Assembly: GCF_905115235.1 (NCBI RefSeq) | Contig: NC_051851.1 | Location: forward strand, 54,261,240-54,325,239 | Length of the DNA: 64,000 bases | Direction of reading: 5' to 3' | Origin: Hermetia illucens | Taxonomy: Eukaryota > Arthropoda > Insecta > Diptera > Stratiomyidae | Part shown: one piece after another, positions 21,920-34,100 of the stretch | Numbering within the stretch: position 1 is the first letter of the stretch | How the letters are laid out: each line of letters begins with the position of its first letter | Program-made: the position numbers and the translations under genes | Notes under the pieces: model-generated | The model's database searches: none | What the model saw: the letters and a program-made list of their open reading frames with translations, nothing else | What the model was told of the DNA's origin: nothing

Positions 21920-22780
21920 AATGTATCTAATCAGATCGAAAGATAGATCAGAATGTTTTATCTCATCTACAAGCATGAGTTAGGCGCATACGCTAGGTGA
22001 TACGCATCGAATGTGTTAAGCGGTACATATGGAAAAGCAACTGGAATTGCCACGTGAAACTTCCTCCAGAAACTGCTTGCAAAATTGTTTTGAACAAGGT
22101 ACTTAGATAAAAGTAGTATCAAGTGACGTGTCCAAAAATGCTTAAAACAATGTTAATTATCTTTCCGGAGAAAGTGGAGGATGAATTTCAGGTCCTAGGG
22201 CGACGAGATGTCTTCATACCTTAAGTTATCGAAGAGGCAATTCCGGGATTTGATTGGTTTTGCAGACAACCTAGGCTATACGGAAGTGGGAGTATTTATT
22301 ACTTTGCAGAAGAGTCCGTCCGGGTTGATGATCATGAGGACGTTTCGAAGTCAATGGTTAAGTAACTGGGGTGGTGACTAATCATTGATCGAAATCAATG
22401 ATTAATTAATCATTAATCATCTTTAGAAAAGCTGAGAGGCGTTTATGACATGGCTGTGAATGGCCTCGCGATAGCTAGTTGAGAAAATTCACGGCGTATG
22501 TGTGGCTGGTCTTAGCGGGTGTGAATCCGTAAAAAAAATATGGAATTGTTGTAAGCTTTCCGGGAATAAAGGCCTATCCGTTAGAGTCAGTTTCAGATAA
22601 GGTTGCAATTTCGAGATTCCAATGCAGACAGATCTCAAAGATAGTTTTGGAAGATTTGTAAGTCTGTGTTGCGCAGCAAAGTATGTCCTACAGTGTTAAT
22701 TGGTTAACCCAAAAGTTTATTTTTGAATGTGCTAATAGACGCGATTTGCTTTCGTGGAAAAATTCTGTAGTACAATGTAA
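21920..22780. other. No gene recognised
   Basis: No domain-bearing frame. Short direct repeats of 'aatcattgatc/aatgattaat' near 22.38-22.42 kb are the only local structure noticed. Confidence 0.4.
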
Positions 22781-22809
22781 AAAGTGAGTGCTCGATCACT
22801 TAAAGTTAA

Positions 22810-23060
22810 ATTGTTGCACATGTCTAGGTAGCCGTATATGTTTGCCATTGCCCCTAGGCTCTTGGGGTGACCCACTCGCTGGCAATTTTGGAAGAGTGGG
22901 TTCCACTTTATGGCGTATCAAACGAGGCAATTGTCGCCCCTCCTTAATGTGTGACCTATCCATTGCCACTTCTGCCTTCTTATCACATCGTCCAGGGTAA
23001 CTGGCCTACCCACCAACAAAATTCTTAGATAACACGCCGCAGACAAGTGTTCACGTAAGG
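22810..23060 (-). mobile_element. LINE-2-like 3' end fragment
   Basis: Boxes such as 'ttggggtgacccactcgctggc', 'gtgggttccactttatggcgtatca' and 'caattgtcgcccctccttaatgtgtgacctatccattgcca' are followed by 'aacacgccgcagacaagtgttcacg'. The last box also occurs in the LINE-2 copy at 31.75 kb ('gatacgacgcagacaggtattgacg'), which links this non-coding tail to LINE-2. Confidence 0.5.
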
Positions 23061-23189
23061 TTTGAAGTAGCAGTGCGTCGTCACGTCAAAACTGTGTGAA
23101 ACATAGGAGAGTAAGGGCTGAAAATGTATGCCCTGGAAAGTGTAGTCTTCAATAAGTTCCAATAAGTTTGTAATGTACATATTATTATC

Positions 23190-23375
23190 ATTTGAGAAGA
23201 ACATGGAACAAATTTTGAAGATTAGATTTCATATAAGCGATTTTTTTTCAGATTTTTGAGTTGGGTAGTTTCTGAAAATGAATCCTGTTTCAGTTCAAGT
23301 ATGTACATTTCGACTCCTTATTCGCAAACTGTACAATACAGGTCAACACTAATATCAGTCAAGCGACGACGGCTT
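23190..23375 (-). repeat. Fragment of interspersed repeat family D
   Basis: Contains 'tttttttcagatttttgagttgggtagtttctgaaaatgaatc'-type sequence. This is the reverse complement of the 'gaaactacccaaccgaaaaatctgaaaaaatc' box in the long family D copy at 39.6-40.3 kb. Short. Confidence 0.5.
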
Positions 23376-23376
23376 T

Positions 23377-23515
23377 ACGGTTTCTTACCAGGGCAGAGGC
23401 AAATCGTCAGACGCTGCCTCACCTCTGCCCTGGGAGCAGCGTGACCGTAGCGGCTCGCAGATGTTGAATGCTCCTTTATATAATTCGTAGAACACGACAT
23501 GCCTACGAATTATAT
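23377..23515 (+). repeat. Diverged copy of the palindrome-arm repeat
   Basis: Carries ACGGTTTC, CCAGGGCAGAGGCAA, CAGACGCTGCCTCACCTC, GCCCTGGGAGCAGCGTGACCG and a GCTCCTTTATATAATTCG box, in the same order as one 152-bp arm at 58.8-59.0 kb. CAGGGCAGAGG and CCTCTGCCCTG can pair as a stem. Single, not inverted. Confidence 0.85.
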
Positions 23516-23559
23516 TGAGCGCAAATCCGCCTTATTGACCAGAGCTTGACCAGAGCCTT

Positions 23560-23810
23560 CTCAAAACGACTAATATCAGGTTTGGAAAGTATTAGTCGAG
23601 ACCCCACATGACTATATTCGATGAAAAAACTTTTTACATCACTTCTTTGCATGTATGGGGAGCCCCTCTTAAAACCCCACGTAAATATGCATACTATTAG
23701 TAAGTTCCCATATGTTCACCAAATTTCTTTTGGATCGGTGTAGCCGTTTTGTGATAGACAGTGAATCGATTTTAATAAGCTTTTGTTTTACACAAAATCT
23801 TAAAAAAGGC
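23560..23810 (+). repeat. Unclassified interspersed repeat, family C, second copy
   Basis: See the copy at 19.9 kb. It has the same boxes in the same order, ending in the 'atcggtgtagccgttttgtgatagaca' box. No coding capacity. Confidence 0.55.
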
Positions 23811-23819
23811 CTTTACACT

Positions 23820-24475
23820 AGACGATCCCCTTAAGTTATACAATTTTTGGAATAAATTAAATAGGGGCATATTATCCTTGATCGCACGTAAAGCGAGACA
23901 AGGAACTGACGAGAGAATCTTTGGAGGAATTCACTGACTTGAAATTATTAAATAAAGAAAGTTTATGAACAACAGCTTGTCTTGATTGGTACACTAGCGT
24001 AGTATAACAATATCAGATACTCCATCGGAGCCTGTTCCAAGCCAGGGTTGAGAAAGGGGGAGAGAGGGATAGCTGTAGCCTGAATGACTGAGTTACATCT
24101 AAGCCTCTCAGCCACGTGGTCAGACCTGCAAAATAGTTCTGCGAACTCCGCCACGTTCCAAACCACCTGAAACAGCTATCACGGAGGCCACCCCTGGATA
24201 GGATTTCCCGATGGGCCGACATTTTAAAACTACTCCATGTCATAAAACGTGTAACATTTGGCTCGGGTTAGACGGATAAACGACGATGACCAAGCAAACG
24301 TCTAACAAACTATTCTTTTGGATCCTGAATAAACTTGGACCGTCAATAGGTCAAACTGAGCATGATTGCACTCTAGGAAACAAATTGAATTGGTAGCGAA
24401 ATAAGCGATATGAATTCGCATACAATTTTGCAAAAGTTGCAAACCATCGGGCCACAGGGAGTTTGCAATTGCATT
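23820..24475. other. No gene recognised
   Basis: GC is somewhat higher near 24.0-24.2 kb, but the open frames there have no domain match. It could be the leader of the LINE-3 copy that starts to be recognisable at 24.48 kb. Confidence 0.35.
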
Positions 24476-24479
24476 TATA

Positions 24480-24882
24480 ATGAACAAACAGTTCAAGCCG
24501 CACGTCATCATTCCTACCAAAATCTTCGTGGCTGATAAAGTTCTGAGCGATACTACGGCGCAGGTTTATGCTACACGATATAAGCAGATGTACACAGCTT
24601 CTGGGAAGATCAAGGAAGTCGCAGAGAAGCTCGTGGGATACAATTCCCGGCGAAAGCGAATTGACTGGCTTGACGATGAATGCAGAATATCACTCGACGC
24701 AAAGAACGAAAACAATGTAGCCAACATGCAACCAAATCAACCAAAAAAGAAAAGTATGACCAGCTATGGCAAATTTCGAATAGAATAATTAGAAGTAGGA
24801 AATGGACATATTTTGACGCGCAGTTGATGAACCCTAATGAAAACCTATTTAAGAAAAACACCAGACAAGCATATAGACTAGT
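24480..24882 (+). mobile_element. LINE-3 (RTE-like), left part, split by an RTE-A insertion
   Basis: The plus strand reads RRKRIDWLDDECR, the post-endonuclease 'WFDDEC' block of RTE-like LINEs, then a YDQLWQISNRIIRSRKWTYFDA helix region and FKKNTRQAYRLVNKIN. The copy stops at the insertion point of an RTE-A copy and continues at 27,806. Frameshifted. Confidence 0.75.
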
Positions 24883-24895
24883 GAATAAAATTAAC

Positions 24896-27792
24896 CCTAT
24901 ACGGAAAACCGATGTTACGAAGCCACGGAAGGAGCCTCGGACGAATCCGGCAACGACAACGGATTAACGATTTGCGCATTTTCTCTTGGAACGGCCGCTT
25001 CTTGTACAGACCGAATGCTGCTGAGCAGCTGATCGATACCCTGTCCCAATATAAGGTTGATGTAACAGCGTTGGGGGAGATATGATGGATAGGGACCGGT
25101 TCCTTGGAGAAGAGTCGCTACACCATATATTATAGCGGCCATCCAGTAAACCATGTGCTCGGAGTAGTCAGCCAAAAAATGAAACCTACCGTTATCGGCT
25201 TTAAAAATATAAGCGAAAGGCTATACACTCTGCGTTTGCCAGGTAAGTTTAGAAATATAAGCCTCATAAACGTTCCCGCCCCTACAGAGGAGACTGCAGT
25301 ATGATGTCAAAATCATACTTGGACATTTCAACAGTCAAGTAGGCGGGGAGCCCGTATTCAGGCGATACATCGGCTCCCATAGCTTACATAGGGATACCAA
25401 TGATAAAGGACTGCGGATTATTTAGTTAGTAGTATCGCACGAAATGGTTGTTGGAAATACCTGGTTTGCGCGGAAAGCGGTCCACAAACATACGTGGGCC
25501 TCTCCAAACGAGGGTGCTTTCAAACAAATTGACCACGTGCTGATTGAACGCCGCCACCTATCAGCCTTGATGAATGTCAGAAGATATAGGGGGGCCAATA
25601 TAGACTCGGATCACTATCTCGTTGTCATATTTTTCCGAGCTCGAATTACGACACCACCTACAATCCACTCTGACAATCAGGTGAGAGTGAATACTGAAGC
25701 CATTCACAACACAGCCCTCCGCAACACCTATAAGAAGGAAATGGATGCCGCAATAACCGCAGTCAGCAGAGCTCCCGGAGATGAAGCATCAACAAATGAT
25801 CTTCACAACCACCTGAAGAACGTTATCATTGATACGGCCACAAAAATACTTGGCTCTAGCCGCAAGAAAAGTCGGAACGGCTGGTTTGACGATGAATGTA
25901 AGCTAGCTACGGAACGGAAGAATGCTGCATTCTCAAAGGAGGGCACGCGCAAGGACTTATCACGAACTCCGGCGAGCGGAGAAGCGACTTCACAGATGGA
26001 AAAAGGAAGCCTGGGAGAACCAACAAGTCTGTGAACTCGAAAAGTACAGGGAGCAGCGGAAGTTTTACCAACAAGTCAGCACCATGAAGCCTTATACACC
26101 TCGACGGTTATCCTGCCGAGACAAAGAGGGAAATCTGATTTCCGACAGAATGGGCAAATTGGAGCGATGGGTTGAATATTTTGATGAACTGCTCAACAAG
26201 CAAAATATCGGCGAGTTGGAGGTCCCGCCAACTGAAGACGACGGACAAATGCTGCCACCACCAAGCATAGAAGAAACAATTCGTGCAATTCATCGGCTTA
26301 AAAACCATAAGTCGCCAGGAGCCGATGGAATTACAGTCGAATTGGTTAAATATGGAGATGACCAATTACAACAAGTGGTTCATCAACTGATGCTCAAAGT
26401 GTAGGACAGCGAATCAAGGCCTGACGACTGACAACGAGGCATTATCTGTCTCATACATACAAAGGTGGATATCACGCAGTGCAGCAATTATAGAAGTACC
26501 ACGTTGCTGAGTACCATCTATAAGATATTATCCTATATGTTGTAGCGGCCGGATAGCGCCATACGTCCAGAACATCATTGGCCTATACCAAAGACGCTTC
26601 ACTCCAAGCAAATCAGCTACAGATCAGATTTTCTCTTTGCGGCAAGTGATGGGAAAACTGTTGGAATATGGACATCAGCTGCACCATCTTTTCAGCGACT
26701 TTAAAGCTGCCTATGATAGTATAGCCAGGGTAAAACTGTACACGGCCATGAGAGAATTTGGCATCCCAATGCAATTGATAAGACTGACTAGGCTGACCCT
26801 GATCAATGTGCGAGGTCAGATGAAAGCAGTAGGATCACTCTCGACACCATTCAACATCAACAATGGTCTAAGACAAGACTAAGACTATAATGCGTCCTCT
26901 TTAAGGCCCTGGAGAAAGTGATTTGGAGGTAAATGCTAGAGGTACGATCCTCTGTAAGTCCACCTAACTACTGGTCTATGCTGACGATATCGACATCATG
27001 GGAAGAACGACCAGTACAAACTGCCTTCATCCAGATCGAGCAGGCGGCGCGAGATCTTGGGCTGCATATCAATAAAAGCAGGACAAAATATATGGTGGAA
27101 ACGTCACCACCAAAAACCAACCAACCAACAACATCAAACCGCACTCGTCAAACAGGATAACGATAGGAGACTACAACTTTGAGACCGTTGATAATTTCTC
27201 CTATCTAGGATCGAATATCACAACCGATAACAGCTACGATGATGAAATCCGCGGCCGGTTGTTGGCAGCCAACAGAGCCTATTTCAGTTTACAAAAACTG
27301 TTCCGCTCGAAACGTCTCATCATAGGGTCAAAGCTCTTACTTTACAAGACAATGATCTTGCCAGTCCTCATGTATTCCTCGGAGACTTGGATTCTTAGCA
27401 GAAAAAAATTTGCGAACTCTTGGCCGCGTTCGAGAGAAGAATCCTCCAAAGGATCTTTGGCCCTCTACATGAGGATGGACGATTCCGTAGCCTACATAAC
27501 GAGAAATCTATGAGCGATACCACGACCGTCTGGTTGTAGATAAAGTCCGGCTCAACAGGTTGCGGTGGGCGGGTCACTTAATCCGTATGGATGAGGATGA
27601 TCCAGCCCGGAAAGTCTATAAAGGCAATATCTATGGTAGAAAACGAAGACGAGGCAGACCCTGCCTAAGATAACAGAGAGATAGCTTCAGCTATCGAATT
27701 GGTGAACCTCGGCGCAAAACAGGGATGTCTGCAGTTCTTTATTAAGGCGGACCTAGACCAGATACCAGTTGTTGCGGCGTTAATAATGCTGA
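24896..27792 (+). mobile_element. RTE-A LINE copy, 5'-truncated, with 13-bp target duplication
   Basis: Begins at 'ccctatacggaaaaccgatgttacgaagcc', corresponding to about 9,813 of the intact copy, and ends 'gttgcggcgttaataatgctga'. TGAATAAAATTAA flanks it exactly at 24883-24895 and 27793-27805, so it is an authentic target-primed insertion, into LINE-3. Endonuclease, RT with YADD-like box and C-terminal blocks are all present but carry frameshifts, stops and small deletions. It is younger than the 13.9 kb copy by eye and older than the intact one. Confidence 0.93.
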
Positions 27793-27805
27793 TGAATAAA
27801 ATTAA

Positions 27806-29290
27806 GAACGGTTATCAACCCAGGACTAGCCTCTGCAAGATGGGCACATCATCAGCGATGCCGTCAGCATCAACAAACGTTGGGCGTCCTATTTTGAAGA
27901 GTTTCTAAAGCCGACAACTGGCGCCCCTGCTCAAATCGATGGCGATATTGGTGATCCTGGGCTCATTACACATCCTCCGGCAGCAAAAGAAGTTGATTTC
28001 GCCGTGCGGTCACTGAAATCAAACAAAGCGCCGGGCACGGACGAGATTCCAGTCGAGCTGTTAGACCCTGGTAGAACGGGTTTACTAAATGCAATGCACT
28101 ACTGCTGCAAATCTGGGAGGACGAGGAGATCCCAGACGACTGGCGCAGGAGCATCATCTGTCCCATCCATAAAAAGGAATCTAAAAAGGAAGATAGATAG
28201 CGCTGTGAAAACTACAGAGACACCTAACTAGCCTGTTCACTCTTAAAATACTGACGAAAATTTTGAAGAATGGAATAAGACCATTCGTCGAACGACTCAT
28301 TGGCGAGCACCAAGGTTACAAAAGTGCTAGGAATACAACGCTGATCTATACCAAATCTTTGTCGACTTCAAGCAGGCATACGGCAGTAGAGATCGTGGAG
28401 TACTGTACAATATAATGCTGTAATTTGGTACACAAGCTAAACTGACGAAGATGACTATGATCAACCCCCTCACAAGTCAGGATCCAGAACAGGTTACTGA
28501 TCTTTTCAAAACTCGTACTGGTTTAAAACAGGGCGAAGGACTGGCGCCAATGCTCTTCAACCTAACACTCGAATTCGCTATCCGAGCAATGGATACCAAT
28601 GCCAACGGGACGCTACTAATTAAGTCGACACAATCATCATCATCAAAATCATCTTTCCAAAGCTGACCGACGCAGAAGAACTTCTGCTTACTCCTTACTC
28701 TTGCAATCAAGAAGTAAGACGCCAGTTCATTCGAGCTCAACGTAAGGGACCTAAACATCGAATTCGTAGATAACTTTATATATCTGGGACGTCAAAGGAC
28801 GCCAATGAGACTGATGAGGTCGCGATGGAAACAGCTAACGAATTAGACTTTCTTCTCGGTCATTCCCATAATGAAATCGAAGTATGTGCACAGAAGCGAA
28901 ACCTAGACCCTAGCCCAAGCCTTCGAAAATTTGCTAACACATTCGAAAGGAAAGTCCTTCGGAGAATTTTCGACGCAGTTCGCGACCGTGACGGATGGCG
29001 CACCTGGTACAACCATGAGTTGTATGAACTGTACGACGAGCTAGAAGTTCCGAAATTCGTTAAACTGCAACGCCTCCAGTGGGCAGGGTGTGTCCAACGA
29101 ATGAGCGAAGATCGCATGCCTAGAATGGTTATGCACGAACGACGAGTCGAGGAAGACCGGAAGACGGTAGGAGAACACAATATAGACAGACGCGAGCAAC
29201 TACTTTGGCTTCCAAAATTGGAGGACGCAGACACTACATTGAGATAATTGGAGTACAACGATCCAGGCGGCCAAGGCCCGACGTCAGGCT
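27806..29290 (+). mobile_element. LINE-3 (RTE-like), right part
   Basis: Continues LINE-3 after the RTE-A insertion: AVRSLKSNKAPGTDEIPVELL, a frameshifted IPDDWRRSIICPIHKK, the IFVDFKQAYGS box, TRTGLKQGEGLAPMLFNLTLE (the KQGD-type box), then a deletion over the YADD region. The end reads FERKVLRRIFDAV, WYNHELYELYDE, LQRLQWAGCVQRM and a tail. Distinct from RTE-A and LINE-2. Pseudogenised. Confidence 0.85.
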
Positions 29291-29299
29291 GTAGTGCCA

Positions 29300-30980
29300 G
29301 AATGATGATAAACAATATCAGATAATTTGGCAGCAATCATACTATTATGATCGCGATATATGAGGGTTAACACCGATTCACTTAGTGTCAGTGGTTATCG
29401 AGTTCCAACTTTAAAGAGCACCGGCCACATATAGTCTGCTTCACACATCCCAAAACGCAAATTCGTTCGATTCTCTACAAATTAATGTTTCCGGTTTCTT
29501 TCAAAAGGGGAACGTTGTGAATTAACTGCTTCTGCACTCATTCATCCGAATGAATTTGGTTTTTGCTAATTCCAATGCGACCCAGATCTCATCTGGCAGT
29601 TGACGTTGCTTTGTTAGGTGGCTTCGGAAGGTTATTTGCTTGGAGTGAGAGGTTCGAGGCGTCCAATACTTTGTTTTAAGGAGCAAATCGAAGGGTGAAA
29701 CCCAATATTCAAAACTATACTTAGCCAAGGTTGTCTTAGGAGAGATTCGGTTTTCACGGGTGATTAGCTTCAAATAGAGCCAGAAGCCTTATGGGTCTAT
29801 GACCTGGCGATCGCCACCGAGGCTTCATTGGTGCAATGATATGCACAGTAAACAAGATTATCATTTTCGTTGGCAATTATTTAATGAATTTAAGGAAGTG
29901 GCGAACCGCAACCAATCGTTACACAACTCTGACCACGGATCAGCCACCGTTTGGGGTTACTTAGCCACAAAGCCTGGCACTTTCACTGAGCGCGTAATCA
30001 CCTCGGGCGTTCCACAACGCAAACGGGCGTAAAATTTCAGGTGTGGCGATTGCATAATCCTCGCGAATTATTCGCACAACTGGAACAATTTCGAGGCACC
30101 AAACATTTCCGTGGATTCGCTTCATGCCCCATTTCGCGCGTACTTCGAGAATATCCAAATTAATCCAAACGACACTGAGCGGGACGTCCACAGGGGGAGA
30201 AACGCAACCAAAAATAAACGCACCAAGAACGCACCACAATAAAAATAGACTACGGCACAACAAAACTAAACTTAACGACAAATTAATTAATTATGTGAAC
30301 TTGAAACTTGAAATACCATTTTCTAGTTCAGCGGCGAAGCGATTTCGTGCCGAGAGAGCTTCCCAACTGGTTGGCTGCCTGACCACCTCTTGGCGACACG
30401 GTGCGAGTGCGAATGATTGCTCGCTGATGGTTTCGCAACGTCGAGGAAATTTGCGCGATTTCAGGAATCTCGCGAAGACATTCCTTTAATTTCGCACCAC
30501 ACACGGAAAAGTAAACAATCGACACACATTCGTATGCGGCGGCTAAAATTAGAAAACAACTTCCGAGTTGACGCTGGGCTTGCCAAAAAGTTCGCTGGGT
30601 GTCAGTGTGACAGTTGTGAAGGTTGTTTCGCCCTTCCTTGGTGTTCGCGAAGAGAGTGGAAGAGGGGAAATAAGTTTTCATTCATAAACAATGGAGTGGA
30701 GTCCGTGAAAGAGAGTGTGACACGTTAAGAGAGAGGCTTAACATTGAAAGAGACAAATGGGAAGAGGCAAAGATGGCGATAATTTGACTTTTCACTCCCT
30801 ACAATAATTAGTTCGACGGTAAATGTCAGCGTGGAAGATTATTTAGATCAGTGACTTGTTGTCAGTGCCCGTCGCCGGCGTTTGGGATTATTTGTGTATC
30901 TTTTCTTAGCCGCACATTTGATTAAGTGAATATCCTTTGACCACAAGCCAACCACGGGGGTTTATTTCGAAATTTGTTAA
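29300..30980. other. No coding gene assigned; right part probably MED6 upstream region
   Basis: A run of moderate-GC sequence at 29.8-30.7 kb has open frames on both strands, but none shows a known domain. Since MED6 translation starts at 31,143 just after a possible 3' splice site, the MED6 promoter and a non-coding first exon may lie here. No TATA box or clear donor can be chosen with confidence. Confidence 0.4.
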
Positions 30981-30983
30981 GTG

Positions 30984-31020
30984 AACGGGACAAAGGCTAA
31001 AGAAAAAGAAGAAGTTAGAA
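30984..31020 (+). mobile_element. Tiny LINE 3'-end remnant upstream of MED6
   Basis: 'gggacaaaggctaaagaaaaagaagaag' matches the last bases of the LINE tail at 37.63-37.66 kb ('ggggacaaaagctaaagaaaaagaagaag'). In RTE-like LINEs this encodes the DKRLKKKKK-type C-terminus and passes into an (AAG)n end. Confidence 0.5.
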
Positions 31021-31142
31021 AAGATTTCTAGTCGGAGTAATCTTTTGTTTCAACGCTACAAATTATTTGATTTTGTAGGTTTTCATTGAATTACTGCGAC
31101 TCCTAGTTTCCACTTACGCTTTTCAATATAATTTTAGGTAAG

Positions 31143-34100
31143 ATGCTGCCTGGAAGATTGGGTGTTCCGCTGTCCCAGGAGAATAAACTCTGGTTGTCGT
31201 GGCACGACTCGACATGGATTCCCATCCTGAATCCCACCAATATCATGGATTACTTTTCCCAGAAGTCGAATATATTCTACGACCGGACATGCAATAACGA
31301 AAATGTACGGATGCAACGTCTGGGATTGGATCAATTAACGTAAGTTTTTTATTTAAAAAGAAGAAATGTTGGGCATTTTATTCCCGGCGTTTCTTTCTTA
31401 ATTTAAAATTGCGAGTTAAAAAGAACATCTTTGACGATTTACGTTGGCTACGGCCTTATTTGAAACAGTTCTTTTTAAAAAATTGCTATAGTTCAAAAAC
31501 GACTGACATGGTTGCCTTTCACCCTTGGTGGGTATAGCGCATTACCTACACCTAAGCGCCATAGCTCGCGGTTATTTGAAATGAACTTCAGCCCCAGACT
31601 TCCCGAGTCGCTCGCACTCGTCCTCTACTGTTATGCACCAAGTGCCCTTGGGCGATCCATTCCTTGGTCACTGTCACTTCTATCTTCCTGTCACGTCGCA
31701 TACAAGTGCCAAGCCTGTGCGCCGGCCAAGTTGTTCGTTTGAGATGGTGTCAGGCCAGCGTTCTCCGATGATACGACGCAGACAGGTATTGACGAAAGCT
31801 TGGATCTTTTGAGTAACAGTGGAGGTCACTTTCTATGTGCTACTTCCATATAGCAACACAGAAAGAACACTAGCACAGAACAGTCTCAACTTGACTTAGT
31901 GTTCAGATAACTGCATTTCCAGATTTTGGAGAGCGCTTTTAATGCGTCGCCTGGTTCGAATCGCCGTCGGCGCAAACCACAGTTCCTAGATGTACAAATT
32001 GATTGACGCTTTCGATGCTCTGCCCAGTAATTCAGATGGGGAGAGTGCGATGACCCATCAGACTGGAAACCTTGGTTTTGTAGGTTATCTTCGGTCCAAC
32101 TCTACCTGCTTCTCTTTCCAAATCTAGAGCCATTTGACTAAGGTCCATGACCCAGTGAGAGAGCAAACGGATGTCATCAGTGTGGTCGAGGTGTTTGAGA
32201 AAAGATGTCCTCCGGACAGGGCAGCATGAAGAACGTCACCGATTTTATTATTATTCTATTAAGGGAAAGGCGCACGGCGTCCTTAAAGAACTATTGTGCC
32301 TCTTTTGCTGATTATAGTATACCTATTGATAATAGTATCTCAAGCAGACCTATAACCGTTAGGAATTTTAGAATATTCCCTACTTCCAGACCATTCAGCT
32401 TTGCAACTGGTATTAAGGGGATCATCGCTTTTTTTTTAGAAATTTTGTGTGAAGAACTGCAAGTACGAATTTTTCACCATATATTAACTAACACCTTGAG
32501 CATGCGTAGTAATTTTTCCAGCCCAATATCATCATCATCAAAGGCGCAACAACCGGAATCCGGTCTAGCCCCGCCTTAATAAGGAACTCTAGATATCCCG
32601 GTTTTGCGCCAGGGTCCACCAATTCGATATCCCTAAAAGCTGTCTGGCGTCCTAACCTACGCCATCGCTCCATCTTAGGCAGGGTCTGCCTCGTCTTCTT
32701 TTCCTACCATAGATATTGCCCTTATAGACTTTCCGGGTGGGATCATCTTCATCCATACGGATTAAGTGACCCGCCCACCGTAACCTATTGAGCCGGATTT
32801 TATCCACAACCGGACGGTCATGGTATCGCTCATAGATTTCGTCATTGTGTAGGCTACGGAATCGTCCATCCTCATGTAGGGGGCCAAAAATTCTTCGGAG
32901 GATTCTTCTCTCGAACGCGGCCAAGAGTTCGCAATTTTTCTTGTTAAGAACCCAAGTTTCCGAGGAATACATGAGGACTGGCAAGATCATAGTCTTGTAC
33001 AGTAAGAGCTTTGACCCTATGGTGAGACGTTTCGAGCGGAACAGTCTTTGTAAGCTGAAGTAGGCTCTGTTGGCTGACAACAACCGTGCGCGGATTTCAT
33101 CATCGTAGTTGTTATCGGTTGTGATTTTCGACCCTAGATAGGAGAAATTGTCAACGGTCTCAAAGTTGTATTTCCCTATCCTTATTCTTCTTCGTGTTTG
33201 ACCAGTGCGGTTTGATGTTGTTGGTTGGTTGGTTTTCGGTGCTGACGTTGCCACCATATATTTTGTCTTGCCTTCATTGATGTGCAGCCCAAGATCTCGC
33301 GCGAGTCGCCGCCTGCTCGATCTGGATGAAGGCAGTTTGTACATCTCGGGTGGTTCTTCCCATGATGTCGATATCGTCAGCATAGGCTAGTAGTTGGGTG
33401 GACTTGAAGAGGATCGTACCTCTTGCATTTACCTCAGCAACACGGATCACTTTCTCGAGGGCCAGGTTAAAGAGGACGCATGATAGTGCATCCTCTTGTC
33501 GTAGACCGTTGTTGATGTCGAATGGTCTTGAGAATGATCCTGCTGCTTTTATCTGGCCTCGCACATTGGTCAGGGTCAGCCTAGTCAATCTTAAATAATT
33601 TCGTCGGGATAACGAATTCCCTCATGGCCGTGTACAGTTTTACCCTGGCTATGCTATCATAGGCGGCTTTAAAGTCGATGAACAGATGGTGCAACTGTTG
33701 TCCATATTCCAACAGTTTTTCCATCGCTTGCCGCAGAGAGAAAATCTGATCTGTTGCTGATTTGCCTGCAGTGAAGCATCTTTGGTATGGGCCAATGATG
33801 TTCTGAGCGTATGGGGCTATCCGGCCTAGCAAGATAGTGGAGAATATCTTATAGATGGTACTCAGCAAAGTGATACCTCTATAATTGCTGCACTGTGTGA
33901 TATTTCCCTTTTTATGTATGAGACAGATAATGCCTCGTTGCCAATCGACAGGCATTGATTCGCTGTCCCATAGCTTGAGCACAAGTTGATGAACCACTTG
34001 GTATAACTGGTCGCCTCCATATTTAACCAATTCGACTGTAATTCCATCGTCTCCTGGCGACTTATGATTTTTTAGCCGATGAATTGCACGGACTGTTTCT

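Noticed and set aside
29961-30281. 106-residue minus-strand open frame upstream of MED6
   Set aside because: No domain, signal or splice context; overlaps open frames on the other strand. Probably chance in a moderate-GC stretch.
30124-30489. 121-residue plus-strand open frame upstream of MED6
   Set aside because: Low-complexity, no family resemblance, and it lies in the likely promoter or leader of MED6.
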